From Limnoglobus roseus (GTDB lineage: Bacteria; Planctomycetota; Planctomycetia; Gemmatales; Gemmataceae), in NCBI RefSeq assembly GCF_008254045.1, contig NZ_CP042425.1, forward strand, positions 4,712,001-4,776,000: DNA of 64,000 bases, given 5' to 3'. The translations under genes and the position numbers were made by a program. Shown here piece after piece: positions 8,599-16,714 of this stretch (positions are counted from its first letter, which is position 1; every line of letters begins with the position of its first letter). Under the pieces are notes generated by a model, which searched no databases, was not told the DNA's origin, and saw nothing but the letters and a program-made list of their open reading frames with translations.

Positions 8599-8988
8599 TT
8601 ACCCCTTTCCGCCCACGGTCCCCCGTCCGACCCAGCCCGGCTTCGCGAGAACGAAGACCTCGGCGGCCAACGTGGAGAGGTAGGCCACGATAATCCAAAC
8701 CCAGAGAGCCACGCCGTCGGCGGGCTCCCGATCTTGTCCGAAGAAAAACGCACAGCCCCCGCCAAGGGCGACTGTCATCCGCAAGAGCGACACCGCGCCC
8801 CAACCCACCGCAACTCTTCGGGGGTGGCGGGCCATGAGCCGGCGAACCCACCAAACGCTGAACAGTCCGACGGGCCAGACTAATAGGACCGCGATACAAC
8901 CGTTCGCAATCTGATCCGGACCGAACCAACTTGCCGCGAGTATCAACAGGCTCGGCAGCGTCACCCAGCCGTAGTCTCGGCCGATCAC
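8599..8988 (-). CDS. AtpI-like small membrane protein
   Basis: A 129-residue protein with four predicted membrane helices (LPSLLILAASWFG; CIAVLLVWPVGLFSVWW; VSLLRMTVALGGGCAFFFG; VWIIVAYLSTLAAEVFVLA). Position between atpZ and atpB and topology fit the AtpI / ATP synthase subunit I family, which assists c-ring assembly or Mg2+ handling. Sequence identity to AtpI is not obvious by eye. The start is taken as the GTG at 8986-8988 because it overlaps the atpZ stop in a GTGA arrangement, a classic coupling signal, and frame upstream of that point lies antiphase to atpZ. Confidence 0.75.
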   Translation of the reverse strand: MIGRDYGWVTLPSLLILAASWFGPDQIANGCIAVLLVWPVGLFSVWWVRRLMARHPRRVAVGWGAVSLLRMTVALGGGCAFFFGQDREPADGVALWVWIIVAYLSTLAAEVFVLAKPGWVGRGTVGGKG

Positions 8989-9197
8989 GCCTTGGCTTCC
9001 GGCTTCACCAACTTCAGCAGGTGAATCATAGCCACTACGAGTCCGAGCGGACTCAGAATCAACGTCGCCCAAGGAATGCTCTGGAGGGTGCCGAGAGTGT
9101 AGTCGATCAGAACCCCCACCAACGCGAACCCGACCACTTCCGAACCGAGAGCAGTCGCCGACGCGAGTCGCAGTTTGTTCGCGGGCGCATTCGTCAT
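8985..9197 (-). CDS. atpZ: AtpZ-like protein
   Basis: A 70-residue protein with two membrane helices (LGSEVVGFALVGVLIDYTLG and WATLILSPLGLVVAMIHLLK). This matches the short AtpZ/AtpQ-type subunits found at the 5' end of many atp operons, which act with AtpI in ion supply or assembly. It is the first gene of the operon; the promoter should lie upstream of 9197, where a palindrome is found at 9267-9290. Confidence 0.8.
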   Translation of the reverse strand: MTNAPANKLRLASATALGSEVVGFALVGVLIDYTLGTLQSIPWATLILSPLGLVVAMIHLLKLVKPEAKA

Positions 9198-9266
9198 TCA
9201 CCACCTCGCCAATCGCGTTGTGGTTGTTACCCTCATTATCCAAGTGAAGAAAAATTCGTCAACCAG

Positions 9267-9290
9267 ACTTTGTGAAAAAATTCACAAAGT
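9267..9290. promoter_or_regulatory. Perfect palindrome upstream of atp operon
   Basis: ACTTTGTGAA (9267-9276) and TTCACAAAGT (9281-9290) form a perfect 10-bp inverted repeat around AAAA, 70 nt upstream of atpZ. It could be an operator for the atp operon. The AT-rich surroundings also fit a promoter region. Confidence 0.5.
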
Positions 9291-9450
9291 ATTTTCTGCC
9301 CTGGAAACCCGCCAATTGAGCGGGCGACTGTGATTGGCTATTTGAAAGTGCTACAACCGGGCAATTAAGAGTAACTGCGAAGATTGTTGTATTTCGGCTC
9401 TTTAGGGGTCCAGGAAATCGACAAAGATGAAGAAGTATCCCCAAATCGCG

Positions 9451-9480
9451 TTGACACACCCATCCGAATTTTTTTACACT
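9451..9480 (+). promoter_or_regulatory. Candidate sigma70-type promoter
   Basis: TTGACA (9451-9456) and TACACT (9475-9480) are separated by 18 bp within AT-rich DNA. The -35 is perfect and the -10 matches four of six consensus bases. It would drive the DUF4912 gene with a leader of about 290 nt. Confidence 0.4.
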
Positions 9481-9776
9481 ATCCCTTAGTTGAGGAACGG
9501 AAACTCCTTACGAGCCATTGGCCAGCTACCCCCACCGATTCGCTGGCGTATCATCGGACGATTGCGTCAGTATCTCCTGAAACGACTTCGGGTCAATGGT
9601 TTGTGATTCGGCGCTTCGACTTTTAGCCAACACTTTCCGGGACGGAACCCGGTTGCGGTCCACCGCGGATATCGCCTTGGTGCCCAAAAGACACCCTCGT
9701 AGCACTTTCGCGGGAATAATGTCCTGACGAAGTTGCGTGAGATATTTTCCCAACATCCGACGACCCCGAGCAACCT

Positions 9777-10970
9777 GTGAAAGCGATCCCAGCACCTTCC
9801 GCTGCCAAGACGACCAAGAAGCCCAAGCCGCCGGCGGGCCGGTCGACGAAACCATCGCGGTTGACGGCGGCCAAGCCGAAGATCGCAGCAAATCCGGTGA
9901 AGGCCGGACCTGCGAGGATCGCCACGCCGGGCAAAAAATCTCCGAAGCCGATTGCGAAGGCGCCGGTGCCGGCTGCTACCGCCAAAAAAGCAGCGCCGTC
10001 CGCCGCCCCGAAGTTGGTTAAGCCGGTCGCGGAGAAGGCTGCCCTTAACGGCAATCATAAGGCGACAAAGTCGGCCGAGAAGTCGAGTCACACCCGGCCG
10101 GTGCCGCCGCCGTTGAAGGTGATCGAAACCACGATCCCGCCGGACAAGGATCTGTCGTTGAAGTCCAAGAACCCCGCGAAGGATCGCATCTTCCTGATGG
10201 TGCCCGATCCCCATTGGCTGCACGCCCACTGGGAACTGACGCTCCAATCGGTTCAGCGGGCGGAAGCGTCGCTCGGCCAAGATTGGCACGGGGCGAAACC
10301 GATCATCCGCCTCTTCGACGTGACCTCGCAAGACACCACCAGCACCAGTGAGGCCGCCGTTCGGGACATCGTCATCCACGGCGGCTGTAGCCACTGGTAC
10401 ATCGACGTGCCGCAACCGCCGCGGACCTACCGGGCCGATATCGGCTACCTGTCCCGCCGAGGGGACTTCAAGGTTCTCGCGCGGTCGAACGTGGTCACGC
10501 CACCGAAGGCCGGGGCGAGCGAAGTCCTCGACGAGAACTGGACGGCCGACGTGGACGAGATGACCGCCGAGCGGTTGCTCGCCATGTCCACCGGGTTCGA
10601 AACGACGGAAGGCCCTTCACAACTCCGCGAACTCTTCGACGATCAGTTGAAGCGCGGCAAGGACGGGGTCTTCGGTACCGGGGCCGTGCTGCCCGAGAAA
10701 CTCAAGAAGTTCGACTTCACCATCGACGCCGAGTTGATCGTGACCGGTCGGACCGACGCCTCGGCTCACGTCACCCTGCAAAACGAGCCGGTGAAGTTGC
10801 GGCCCGACGGGTCGTTCATGATGCGGTACGCCCTGACCGACGGCCGTCAGATTCTGCCGGCCGTCGCGGAATCGGCCGACGGCATGGAAGAACGCACCAT
10901 CGTCCTCGCCATCGAGCGGAACACCAAGCACCTCGACCCGACGACCCACGACATGTACGGCGAGAGCTAA
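9777..10970 (+). CDS. DUF4912 protein with basic Ala/Pro/Lys-rich N-terminus
   Basis: A 397-residue protein in two parts. Residues 1 to about 110 are a low-complexity, strongly basic stretch rich in Ala, Pro and Lys (AAKTTKKPKPPAGRSTKPSR), like histone H1-type tails. From about 130 a DUF4912 domain follows, recognisable by DRIFLMVPDPHWLHAHWEL and the later WYIDVPQPPRTYRADIGYL. The family has no established function. I use the GTG at 9777; the frame is closed by a TGA at 9738-9740 and has no ATG between. A strong terminator follows. The basic tail suggests binding to nucleic acid or another polyanion (inference). Confidence 0.8.
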   Translation: MKAIPAPSAAKTTKKPKPPAGRSTKPSRLTAAKPKIAANPVKAGPARIATPGKKSPKPIAKAPVPAATAKKAAPSAAPKLVKPVAEKAALNGNHKATKSAEKSSHTRPVPPPLKVIETTIPPDKDLSLKSKNPAKDRIFLMVPDPHWLHAHWELTLQSVQRAEASLGQDWHGAKPIIRLFDVTSQDTTSTSEAAVRDIVIHGGCSHWYIDVPQPPRTYRADIGYLSRRGDFKVLARSNVVTPPKAGASEVLDENWTADVDEMTAERLLAMSTGFETTEGPSQLRELFDDQLKRGKDGVFGTGAVLPEKLKKFDFTIDAELIVTGRTDASAHVTLQNEPVKLRPDGSFMMRYALTDGRQILPAVAESADGMEERTIVLAIERNTKHLDPTTHDMYGES

Positions 10971-10994
10971 CCCTGCCGCATCGCTCCACTCGCC

Positions 10995-11022
10995 GCCCAC
11001 GAACCTGTTCGTGGGCTTTTTT
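10995..11022 (+). terminator. Intrinsic terminator after DUF4912 gene
   Basis: GCCCACGAAC and GTTCGTGGGC form a 10-bp stem with a 2-base loop, followed by six T, 24 nt beyond the stop. Confidence 0.9.
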
Positions 11023-11045
11023 CTGCCCCCACCGACGAGTGTGAC

Positions 11046-11894
11046 ATGGCGAAGACTCGTGCAATAGACCCCAGGGACTACGTCGAGCCGGGGACCGGGC
11101 TTCATCAGACCATCGGCTACATCCTGTTCTTTTTGACGACCGGCATCGGGGCGATCGTGTTCGCCGCATCGACGTTCGGCATCGGTCTCATTGTGATGGC
11201 GGTCGGGTTCATCTTTTACCTCCTCCGCCGGAGGGTTGCGCTGGCGCAACTTCGCGGCTCGGCCCTCCGCATCGGGCCGAAGCAGTTCCCCGAGATTTAC
11301 GAGTACGTCGCGGACCTGTCCGAAGCCCTCGACATGGACCCGCCGGACGTCTACCTCGTCGAGAGCAACCAACAAAACGCCTTTGCTGTTCGGATCGGTG
11401 CGAAACAGAACGTCGTCTTGTTCGACGACATCGTGCACGGGTCGCGCCTGACGAAGAACCCGGACGTGTTGCGGTTCATCATTGCCCACGAACTCGCCCA
11501 CCACGCCCTCGGGCACACGGGGCTGATCCGTTCGCAAATCAGCATGCTCTACCGGCCGCTGGCGCGGTTGGACGAACTCTCGTGCGACGCCGTGGGCGCC
11601 GCCCTCGTGGGCTTCGACGCCGGTCGGGACGCCCTGAGCCTGTTGCTCGTGGGGCCGCAGTTGTTCGCCGAAGTCAGCCGCCCGTCGCTCGAACGACAGG
11701 CGATTCAGGTCGAAGAAGATCGGCTCACGAAGAAGGCCGAGCGGCAACTCTTTTACCCCCTGATGCTTCGTCGGATCGCCCGAATGATCCCCGACGAGGA
11801 CGATCGCGACTTCGATTCGAAGCCGAAAAAAGCGAGCAGTAGTCGGCCGGCCGATCGCGACGACGGCGACGACTACGAAGACGATCGACCCTAG
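11046..11894 (+). CDS. M48-like zinc metallopeptidase, membrane-bound
   Basis: A 282-residue membrane protein with two N-terminal helices (about 22-60), then an HtpX/M48-like catalytic domain. The zinc site HELAHHALGH starts at residue 148, and the third ligand is likely E177 in LDELSCDAVG. The C-terminus is a charged Asp/Arg/Ser tail without predicted structure. M48 enzymes degrade misfolded membrane proteins; the exact substrate cannot be told. The apbE gene starts 9 nt after its stop, so they are probably cotranscribed. Confidence 0.85.
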   Translation: MAKTRAIDPRDYVEPGTGLHQTIGYILFFLTTGIGAIVFAASTFGIGLIVMAVGFIFYLLRRRVALAQLRGSALRIGPKQFPEIYEYVADLSEALDMDPPDVYLVESNQQNAFAVRIGAKQNVVLFDDIVHGSRLTKNPDVLRFIIAHELAHHALGHTGLIRSQISMLYRPLARLDELSCDAVGAALVGFDAGRDALSLLLVGPQLFAEVSRPSLERQAIQVEEDRLTKKAERQLFYPLMLRRIARMIPDEDDRDFDSKPKKASSSRPADRDDGDDYEDDRP

Positions 11895-11903
11895 AATTCC
11901 ATC

Positions 11904-12971
11904 ATGCAACGCCGTGACTTCCTTTCGGTCAGCCCGGCGAGTACGATCGCCCCGCTCCTGCCGCCGGACCCGGATCGGCCGGCCGACTACAACTTGCTCC
12001 GCGTCTCCCGCCGTGCGATGGCCACGACGTTCGAAGTCGCCATCCCCTACGGTCAACCGAACGCCCTCGAAGCCGCGACCGAAGCCCTCGATCTGATCGA
12101 CGACCTGGAAGACCAGCTCACCGTCTACCGCGATCACAGCGAGGTCAGCCGCCTGAACGCGACCGCGGCCGACGGTGCCGTCGTCGTCGAACCGCAACTC
12201 TTCGACCTGCTCTCGCTCTCGGCTTCGTTGACCAACGACACGGCGGAAACCTTCGACATCGCCACCGGATCGCTCATCAAGGCGTGGGGCTTCTACCGGC
12301 GGGAAGGGCGGGTGCCGACGGCCGCGGAACGGCTCGACGCGATGGCCGCGACCGGCACGCGGCACCTCATCCTCGACGCCACCACGCACAGCGTCAAATT
12401 CCGGCGGCGCGGCCTGGAAATCAACCTCGGGGCCATCGGGAAGGGGTACGCTCTCGACCGGGCCGCGAAGCTGTTGAAGTCGCGGTGGGGGATCGACGCG
12501 GCCCTCCTGCACGGCGGCGGGAGCAGCGTCTGTGCGATCGGCTGTCCGCCGGACGACGGGCGCGGCTGGCCCGTTGCCGTTCGCCACCCGTGGGACGACG
12601 ACCGCACGCTCGGCACCGTCCGCCTGCGGGACTGCGGTTTTGCGACTTCCGCGGCCACCTTCCAGCACTTCATCTACAATGGCCAGAAGCTCGGCCACCT
12701 GCTCGACCCGCGGACCGGCTGGCCGGCGACCGGCACGGCGAGCGCCAGCGTGATTGCCCCGTCCGCAGCCGAGGCCGACGCGATTTCGACGGCCTTCTTC
12801 GTGATGGGCCACGCGGCCGCCGAGGAGTTCGTCCGCACGCGACCCCACCTGGGCGGCATCGTGCTGCCGAACGGCGAGGACGGGCCGCGGGTGTTCGGCG
12901 AGGCGGTCCGCTGTTACAGCCCGCCGACCTTCCGCGAAACGTACCTGAACACGCTCACTTACCCTGACTGA
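11904..12971 (+). CDS. apbE: FAD:protein FMN transferase
   Basis: A 355-residue ApbE-family flavin transferase, which uses FAD and Mg2+ to attach FMN covalently to Thr/Ser of target redox proteins. Signature stretches are TEALDLIDDLEDQLTVYRDH, EINLGAIGKGYALDRAAKLL, ALLHGGGSSVCAIG and HLLDPRTGWPATG, followed by the Mg2+-site region APSAAEADAISTAFFVMG. The N-terminus MQRRDFLSVSPAS resembles a twin-arginine motif but lacks a clear hydrophobic core, so export is uncertain. It lies between the M48 gene and a DoxX-like gene (11 nt gap), suggesting a redox-related operon. Confidence 0.92.
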   Translation: MQRRDFLSVSPASTIAPLLPPDPDRPADYNLLRVSRRAMATTFEVAIPYGQPNALEAATEALDLIDDLEDQLTVYRDHSEVSRLNATAADGAVVVEPQLFDLLSLSASLTNDTAETFDIATGSLIKAWGFYRREGRVPTAAERLDAMAATGTRHLILDATTHSVKFRRRGLEINLGAIGKGYALDRAAKLLKSRWGIDAALLHGGGSSVCAIGCPPDDGRGWPVAVRHPWDDDRTLGTVRLRDCGFATSAATFQHFIYNGQKLGHLLDPRTGWPATGTASASVIAPSAAEADAISTAFFVMGHAAAEEFVRTRPHLGGIVLPNGEDGPRVFGEAVRCYSPPTFRETYLNTLTYPD

Positions 12972-12982
12972 ACGGTTCCCCG

Positions 12983-14326
12983 ATGACCCTCCCCATCCCG
13001 ATTCAAGTCCTGTACGCCGGCCTCGTCGGCGTGTTGATCGCCCTCATCGTGGCCACGGCCCAGCAGAACTGGAAGCCGAAGGTCTTCTTCTTGCTCGCCC
13101 TGCGGCTGGCCATCGGCTGGCAGTTCCTGTTCGAAGGGCTGCACAAGATTCAGTCGCACTACATCGGCGCGACCGAGACGAACCGGCCGTTCTCCAGCGA
13201 GCCGTACTTCAAGGAAGCCCCCGGCCCGCTCGCCCCGATGATGCGCGCGATGAACGGCGACGCCTCGAAAATCATTCCGGCCAAGCTGACGCCGAAGAAG
13301 GAGATCTCGGCCGCCGACTTCGCGAAGCTGACGACGGAGGAACAAGCCGCCCTCTGCCCGGACGACGTGGCGAAGGAACTCGACGGCCTTTTGGGCACGG
13401 CCGAGAAGACGATCCACGACAACGCCGAGAAGGCGCTGGCCGACCTGCCGAAACTGCAGGAAGCCAAGCTGAAGAAGATTGCCGAGACGGAGAAGAAGGA
13501 AACCGAAGCGGCGAAGGACGCCGCCGCGAAGGAGAACGCCAAGAAGAAGGCCGATGGCGACCGCAAGATCGCGGAGAACGACGCGGCCGAGACCAAGGCG
13601 GAGGAAGAAAAGCGGCTCTCGTCCGGCAAGGAGATCGCCAGCCAGTCCATTCTCGCCGCGAAGGCCGCCTTCGCCCGCTGGACCTACGGCGAGGACCGCC
13701 GCGAGGTGAAGATGGCCCGCATCAGTGGCGACCCGGTGCTGATGACCGGCCCCCAGCGGTTGCACTACCTCGGGCTGCTGAAGCACGAGAAGCAAGAGGC
13801 GGAAGCCCGGCAAAGTGAAGGCCTCGGCGGCGGCTACGGCCTCGACATCAAGAAGGCCCAAACGTCGCGGGCCGACTACTGGAACGAGGAGGCGGCCCTC
13901 GTGAAAGACATCGACAGTTTCGTGACCGAGTTGAAGACGAAGATCAACGATGGCAAGGCCCCCGAAGCCTCGACCGAGAAGACGCCGCTCCAGCGGAACG
14001 ACTGGCTGACCCGGTGGTTCCTCGCGGCCGTTGGCGCGTTCATCTTGTTCGGCTTCTTGACGCGGATCAGTTGCGTGGCCGCCGCTGGCTTCCTGCTGCT
14101 GACGTACCTGACGCACCCACCGTTCCCGTGGTTCACGCTGCCGCCGGGCACGGAAGGCAACCCGTTGTTCATCAACAAGAACGCCGTCGAGTTCTTCGCA
14201 CTGTTGGCCCTCGCCTGTATGCCGACCGGCCGCTGGCTCGGTTTGGACGCGCTCATCGGCTACATTTTCTGTGGGAAGTCGAAGGCAGTAGTGGTGAAGC
14301 GGGAAGTGGTGCCAGTGAAGGCGTGA
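12983..14326 (+). CDS. DoxX-like membrane protein with large coiled-coil insert
   Basis: A 447-residue membrane protein. The ends match the DoxX/DoxD fold: ALRLAIGWQFLFEGLHKI near the N-terminus and FLTRISCVAAAGFLLLTYLT plus FFALLALACMPTGRWLGLD at the C-terminus. DoxX proteins are usually about 130-200 residues; here some 270 mostly hydrophilic residues separate the two membrane halves, with a long Ala/Lys/Glu coiled coil in the middle (KETEAAKDAAAKENAKKKAD). DoxX relatives take part in quinone-linked or thiol redox reactions. Its position after apbE supports a redox role, but the partner is unknown. Confidence 0.75.
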   Translation: MTLPIPIQVLYAGLVGVLIALIVATAQQNWKPKVFFLLALRLAIGWQFLFEGLHKIQSHYIGATETNRPFSSEPYFKEAPGPLAPMMRAMNGDASKIIPAKLTPKKEISAADFAKLTTEEQAALCPDDVAKELDGLLGTAEKTIHDNAEKALADLPKLQEAKLKKIAETEKKETEAAKDAAAKENAKKKADGDRKIAENDAAETKAEEEKRLSSGKEIASQSILAAKAAFARWTYGEDRREVKMARISGDPVLMTGPQRLHYLGLLKHEKQEAEARQSEGLGGGYGLDIKKAQTSRADYWNEEAALVKDIDSFVTELKTKINDGKAPEASTEKTPLQRNDWLTRWFLAAVGAFILFGFLTRISCVAAAGFLLLTYLTHPPFPWFTLPPGTEGNPLFINKNAVEFFALLALACMPTGRWLGLDALIGYIFCGKSKAVVVKREVVPVKA

Positions 14327-14330
14327 TTTT

Positions 14331-14399
14331 GGAACCCAGAGCGGAAGCGACGGGGTGGTGAGACTGTCTCCACACCCCGTCGCTTCCGCTCTGGGTTCC
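14331..14399. repeat. Perfect 27-bp inverted repeat (REP-like element)
   Basis: Arms 14331-14357 and 14373-14399 are perfectly complementary over 27 bp, and the 15-nt loop itself contains GAGAC/GTCTC. The element lies in the 88-nt gap between the DoxX-like and molybdoenzyme genes and has no T-tract. Symmetry and sequence (GAGCGGAAGCGACGGGGTG) suggest a dispersed intergenic repeat rather than a terminator. Confidence 0.85.
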
Positions 14400-14414
14400 A
14401 CGAGTGGAGCCGTG

Positions 14415-15038
14415 ATGATGCAGGATGAAGTCATCATTTCCCCCGACACCCGCCGCGAGGAACGCATCCCGCCGCGGCAGGTGCGCACTGTTAAGTGGCC
14501 GATCCTGCACGCGGGCGAAGTGCCGTCGTTCAACCCGAAGACCTGGGACTTCACGATCTTCCCCGACCCGCTCGTCTCGCCGGTCACGCGGTTCACGTGG
14601 GACGAGTTCACGCGGCTGCCGCGGACGCGGGTCTTTGCCGACATGCACTGCGTCACGCGGTGGAGCAAACTCGACAACTTCTGGGAAGGCGTCGCCACCC
14701 GCGAACTGCTCAACCATGTCACGGTGTCGCCGGAAGCCAAGTTCGTGATGGTTCACTGCGAGTACGGCTTCTCGACGAACCTGCCGGTCGCCGACTTCTT
14801 CGGCGACGACTGCCTCTTTGCCCTCAAGCACGACGCCCAGGACTTGACGCCCGATCACGGCTACCCGGTGCGGTTGGTGGTGCCGAAGCTGTACGCCTGG
14901 AAGAGCGCGAAGTGGGTCCGTGGCATCGAGTTCATGACCGACGACCGTCCCGGCTTCTGGGAGAGCTGGGAAAACGGTGGCTACCACATGCGCGGCGACC
15001 CGTGGGTGGAACAACGATTCCGCGAGGAATCGCAGTAG
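14415..15038 (+). CDS. Sulfite oxidase-like molybdopterin oxidoreductase
   Basis: About 207 residues of the YuiH/MsrP-like sulfite oxidase superfamily, which binds a mononuclear Mo-molybdopterin. The probable Mo-ligating cysteine is in ADMHCVTRWSKLDNFWEGV; other family marks are FSTNLPVADFFGDDCLFAL and HGYPVRLVVPKLYAWKSAKW. No signal peptide or heme-binding partner domain is seen. I take the ATG at 14415 (or 14418); the upstream part of the open frame lies inside the inverted repeat. The substrate is unknown; nearby apbE and DoxX-like genes fit a redox group. Confidence 0.85.
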   Translation: MMQDEVIISPDTRREERIPPRQVRTVKWPILHAGEVPSFNPKTWDFTIFPDPLVSPVTRFTWDEFTRLPRTRVFADMHCVTRWSKLDNFWEGVATRELLNHVTVSPEAKFVMVHCEYGFSTNLPVADFFGDDCLFALKHDAQDLTPDHGYPVRLVVPKLYAWKSAKWVRGIEFMTDDRPGFWESWENGGYHMRGDPWVEQRFREESQ

Positions 15039-15086
15039 GTCGATCGGCATAAGATACCCCTATTGCACCATTTCCGAGGACGCATC

Positions 15087-16538
15087 ATGGCCATCGCGGT
15101 TCAGAACCGGCAATTGTTCATCAACGGCAAGTGGGCCGACGGCGCGGCCGGTAAGAAGCTCGCCGTTGAGAACCCGGCCACCGAAGACACCCTCGCCGAA
15201 GTCGCCGTCGGCACCAAGGACGACATCCACAAAGCCATCGACGCCGCTGCGACGGCCATGCCGGCGTGGATGAAACTGACCGCCTACGACCGGGCAAAGA
15301 TTCTCAAGAAGACGGCTGACCTGCTCCGCGAACGGGCCGACGGCCTCGCCCGGACGATGACGATGGAGCAGGGGAAGCCGGTCGTCGAAGCCAAGGGCGA
15401 GGTGATGGCGACGGCGGACACCTTCGAGTGGTTCGCCGAAGAAGGCAAGCGGGCTTACGGGCAGATCATCCCGCCGAGCGTGCCGGGCAAGCGGCACCTC
15501 GTGCTGAAGCACCCCGTCGGCATCGTCGGGAGCATCGGGCCGTGGAACTTCCCGATGATGCTGCAAGCCCGCAAGATCGCCCCGGCCCTCGCGGTCGGCT
15601 GCACCGTCGTGGCGAAGCCGGCCAGCCAGACGCCGCTGTCGCTCATCGGCCTGTTCGAGTGCCTGCAAGACGCCGGGCTGCCGGCCGGCTGTGCGAACCT
15701 CTTTATGGGGTCGGCGAGCGAATTCTCGGACGCCCTGATGGCCGACGAACGGATGCGGAAGATCAGCTTCACCGGCTCGACGGCCGTGGGCAAACAACTC
15801 ATGCGGCAGGCGGCCGATCAGGTCAAGCGGCTCAGCCTCGAACTCGGTGGGCACGCGCCGTTTATCGTCTTCCCGGACGCCGACCCGGAAGTCGTGGCGA
15901 AGGCGGCCGTCCTCGGCAAGTTCCGCAACAACGGGCAGGTGTGCATCAGCCCGAGCCGGTTCTTCGTCCACAAGGACATCGAGAAGAAGTTCACGGAGGT
16001 GGCCGTCGAAGAGGCCAAGAAGCTCAAGCTCGGCAACGGCCTCGACGCGGACACCGTCGTCGGTCCGATGTTCGAGAAGAAGGCGATGGACGCCACGCTC
16101 GACCTGATCGGCGACGCGGCCGGGAAGGGGGCCAACGTCCTCACCGGCGGCAAGCGGTCCGACAAGTTCGGCAAGGGCTACTTCTTCGAGCCGACGGTTC
16201 TCAAGGGGCTGAACTCGAACTGCAAGATTCTCACCGACGAGCCGTTCGCCCCGGTCATGCCGATCCTCGACTTCAGCAAGATCGACGACGTGATCGCGGC
16301 CGCCAACAACACCAAGTACGGCCTCGCCGCCTACGTCTTCACCAACGACCTCAGCATCGCCATGAAGATGGCCGAGGGGATCGAGGCGGGCATCATCGGC
16401 GTCAACGACCCCGTGCCGGCCGCCCCGCAGTGCCCGTTCGGCGGCATGAAAGAGTCCGGGTTGGGCCGCGAGTGCGCCCACGAAGGGCTGGAAGCGTACC
16501 TGGAGACGAAGTACGTCTCGATGAAGTTGCGGGACTGA
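15087..16538 (+). CDS. gabD: NAD(P)-dependent succinate-semialdehyde dehydrogenase-like
   Basis: A 483-residue aldehyde dehydrogenase most like GabD (E. coli 482 residues). Visible motifs are the cofactor-binding GPWNFPMMLQARKIAPALA, the general-base region LSLELGGHAPFIVF, the catalytic cysteine in FRNNGQVCISPSRFFVH, and the C-terminal PFGGMKESGLGRECAHEGLE. It oxidises succinate semialdehyde to succinate in the GABA or 4-hydroxybutyrate route; close relatives use glutarate semialdehyde, so the exact substrate is not settled. The start is the ATG at 15087, matching the MAIAVQNRQLFINGKWADG N-terminus expected for the family. Confidence 0.9.
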   Translation: MAIAVQNRQLFINGKWADGAAGKKLAVENPATEDTLAEVAVGTKDDIHKAIDAAATAMPAWMKLTAYDRAKILKKTADLLRERADGLARTMTMEQGKPVVEAKGEVMATADTFEWFAEEGKRAYGQIIPPSVPGKRHLVLKHPVGIVGSIGPWNFPMMLQARKIAPALAVGCTVVAKPASQTPLSLIGLFECLQDAGLPAGCANLFMGSASEFSDALMADERMRKISFTGSTAVGKQLMRQAADQVKRLSLELGGHAPFIVFPDADPEVVAKAAVLGKFRNNGQVCISPSRFFVHKDIEKKFTEVAVEEAKKLKLGNGLDADTVVGPMFEKKAMDATLDLIGDAAGKGANVLTGGKRSDKFGKGYFFEPTVLKGLNSNCKILTDEPFAPVMPILDFSKIDDVIAAANNTKYGLAAYVFTNDLSIAMKMAEGIEAGIIGVNDPVPAAPQCPFGGMKESGLGRECAHEGLEAYLETKYVSMKLRD

Positions 16539-16714
16539 TTGTGCGGAACGCGCCAATAGCCCAGGCCACAAAATCGTAACATCCGCGGGCAAACGGTGAA
16601 AATGCCTTTGCCCGCCCCCGGCGGGGCCGGATAAGATGCAGGCTTAATCGTTCCCATTCGATCCCGTCGTTCCGAATTCGATCCCGGCTCGAATCCCCCT
16701 GCCGCGAGTGACAT
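16539..16714. other. Intergenic region with weak hairpin
   Basis: A 9-bp stem (16585-16593 with 16607-16615, GCGGGCAAA/TTTGCCCGC) follows gabD without a T-tract. It may end the gabD transcript. Nothing else is recognised. Confidence 0.35.

Larger units (their letters stand above)
9198..9776. other. Divergent intergenic region, atp operon and DUF4912 gene
   Basis: This 579-nt region has no supported gene. It is distinctly more AT-rich than its flanks, holds the palindrome at 9267-9290 and a promoter-like pair at 9451-9480, and presumably contains the promoters of both divergent units. Confidence 0.6.

Noticed and set aside
9384..9626. 80-codon frame in the atp/DUF4912 intergenic region
   Set aside because: AT-rich promoter DNA, no recognisable features or ribosome-binding site.
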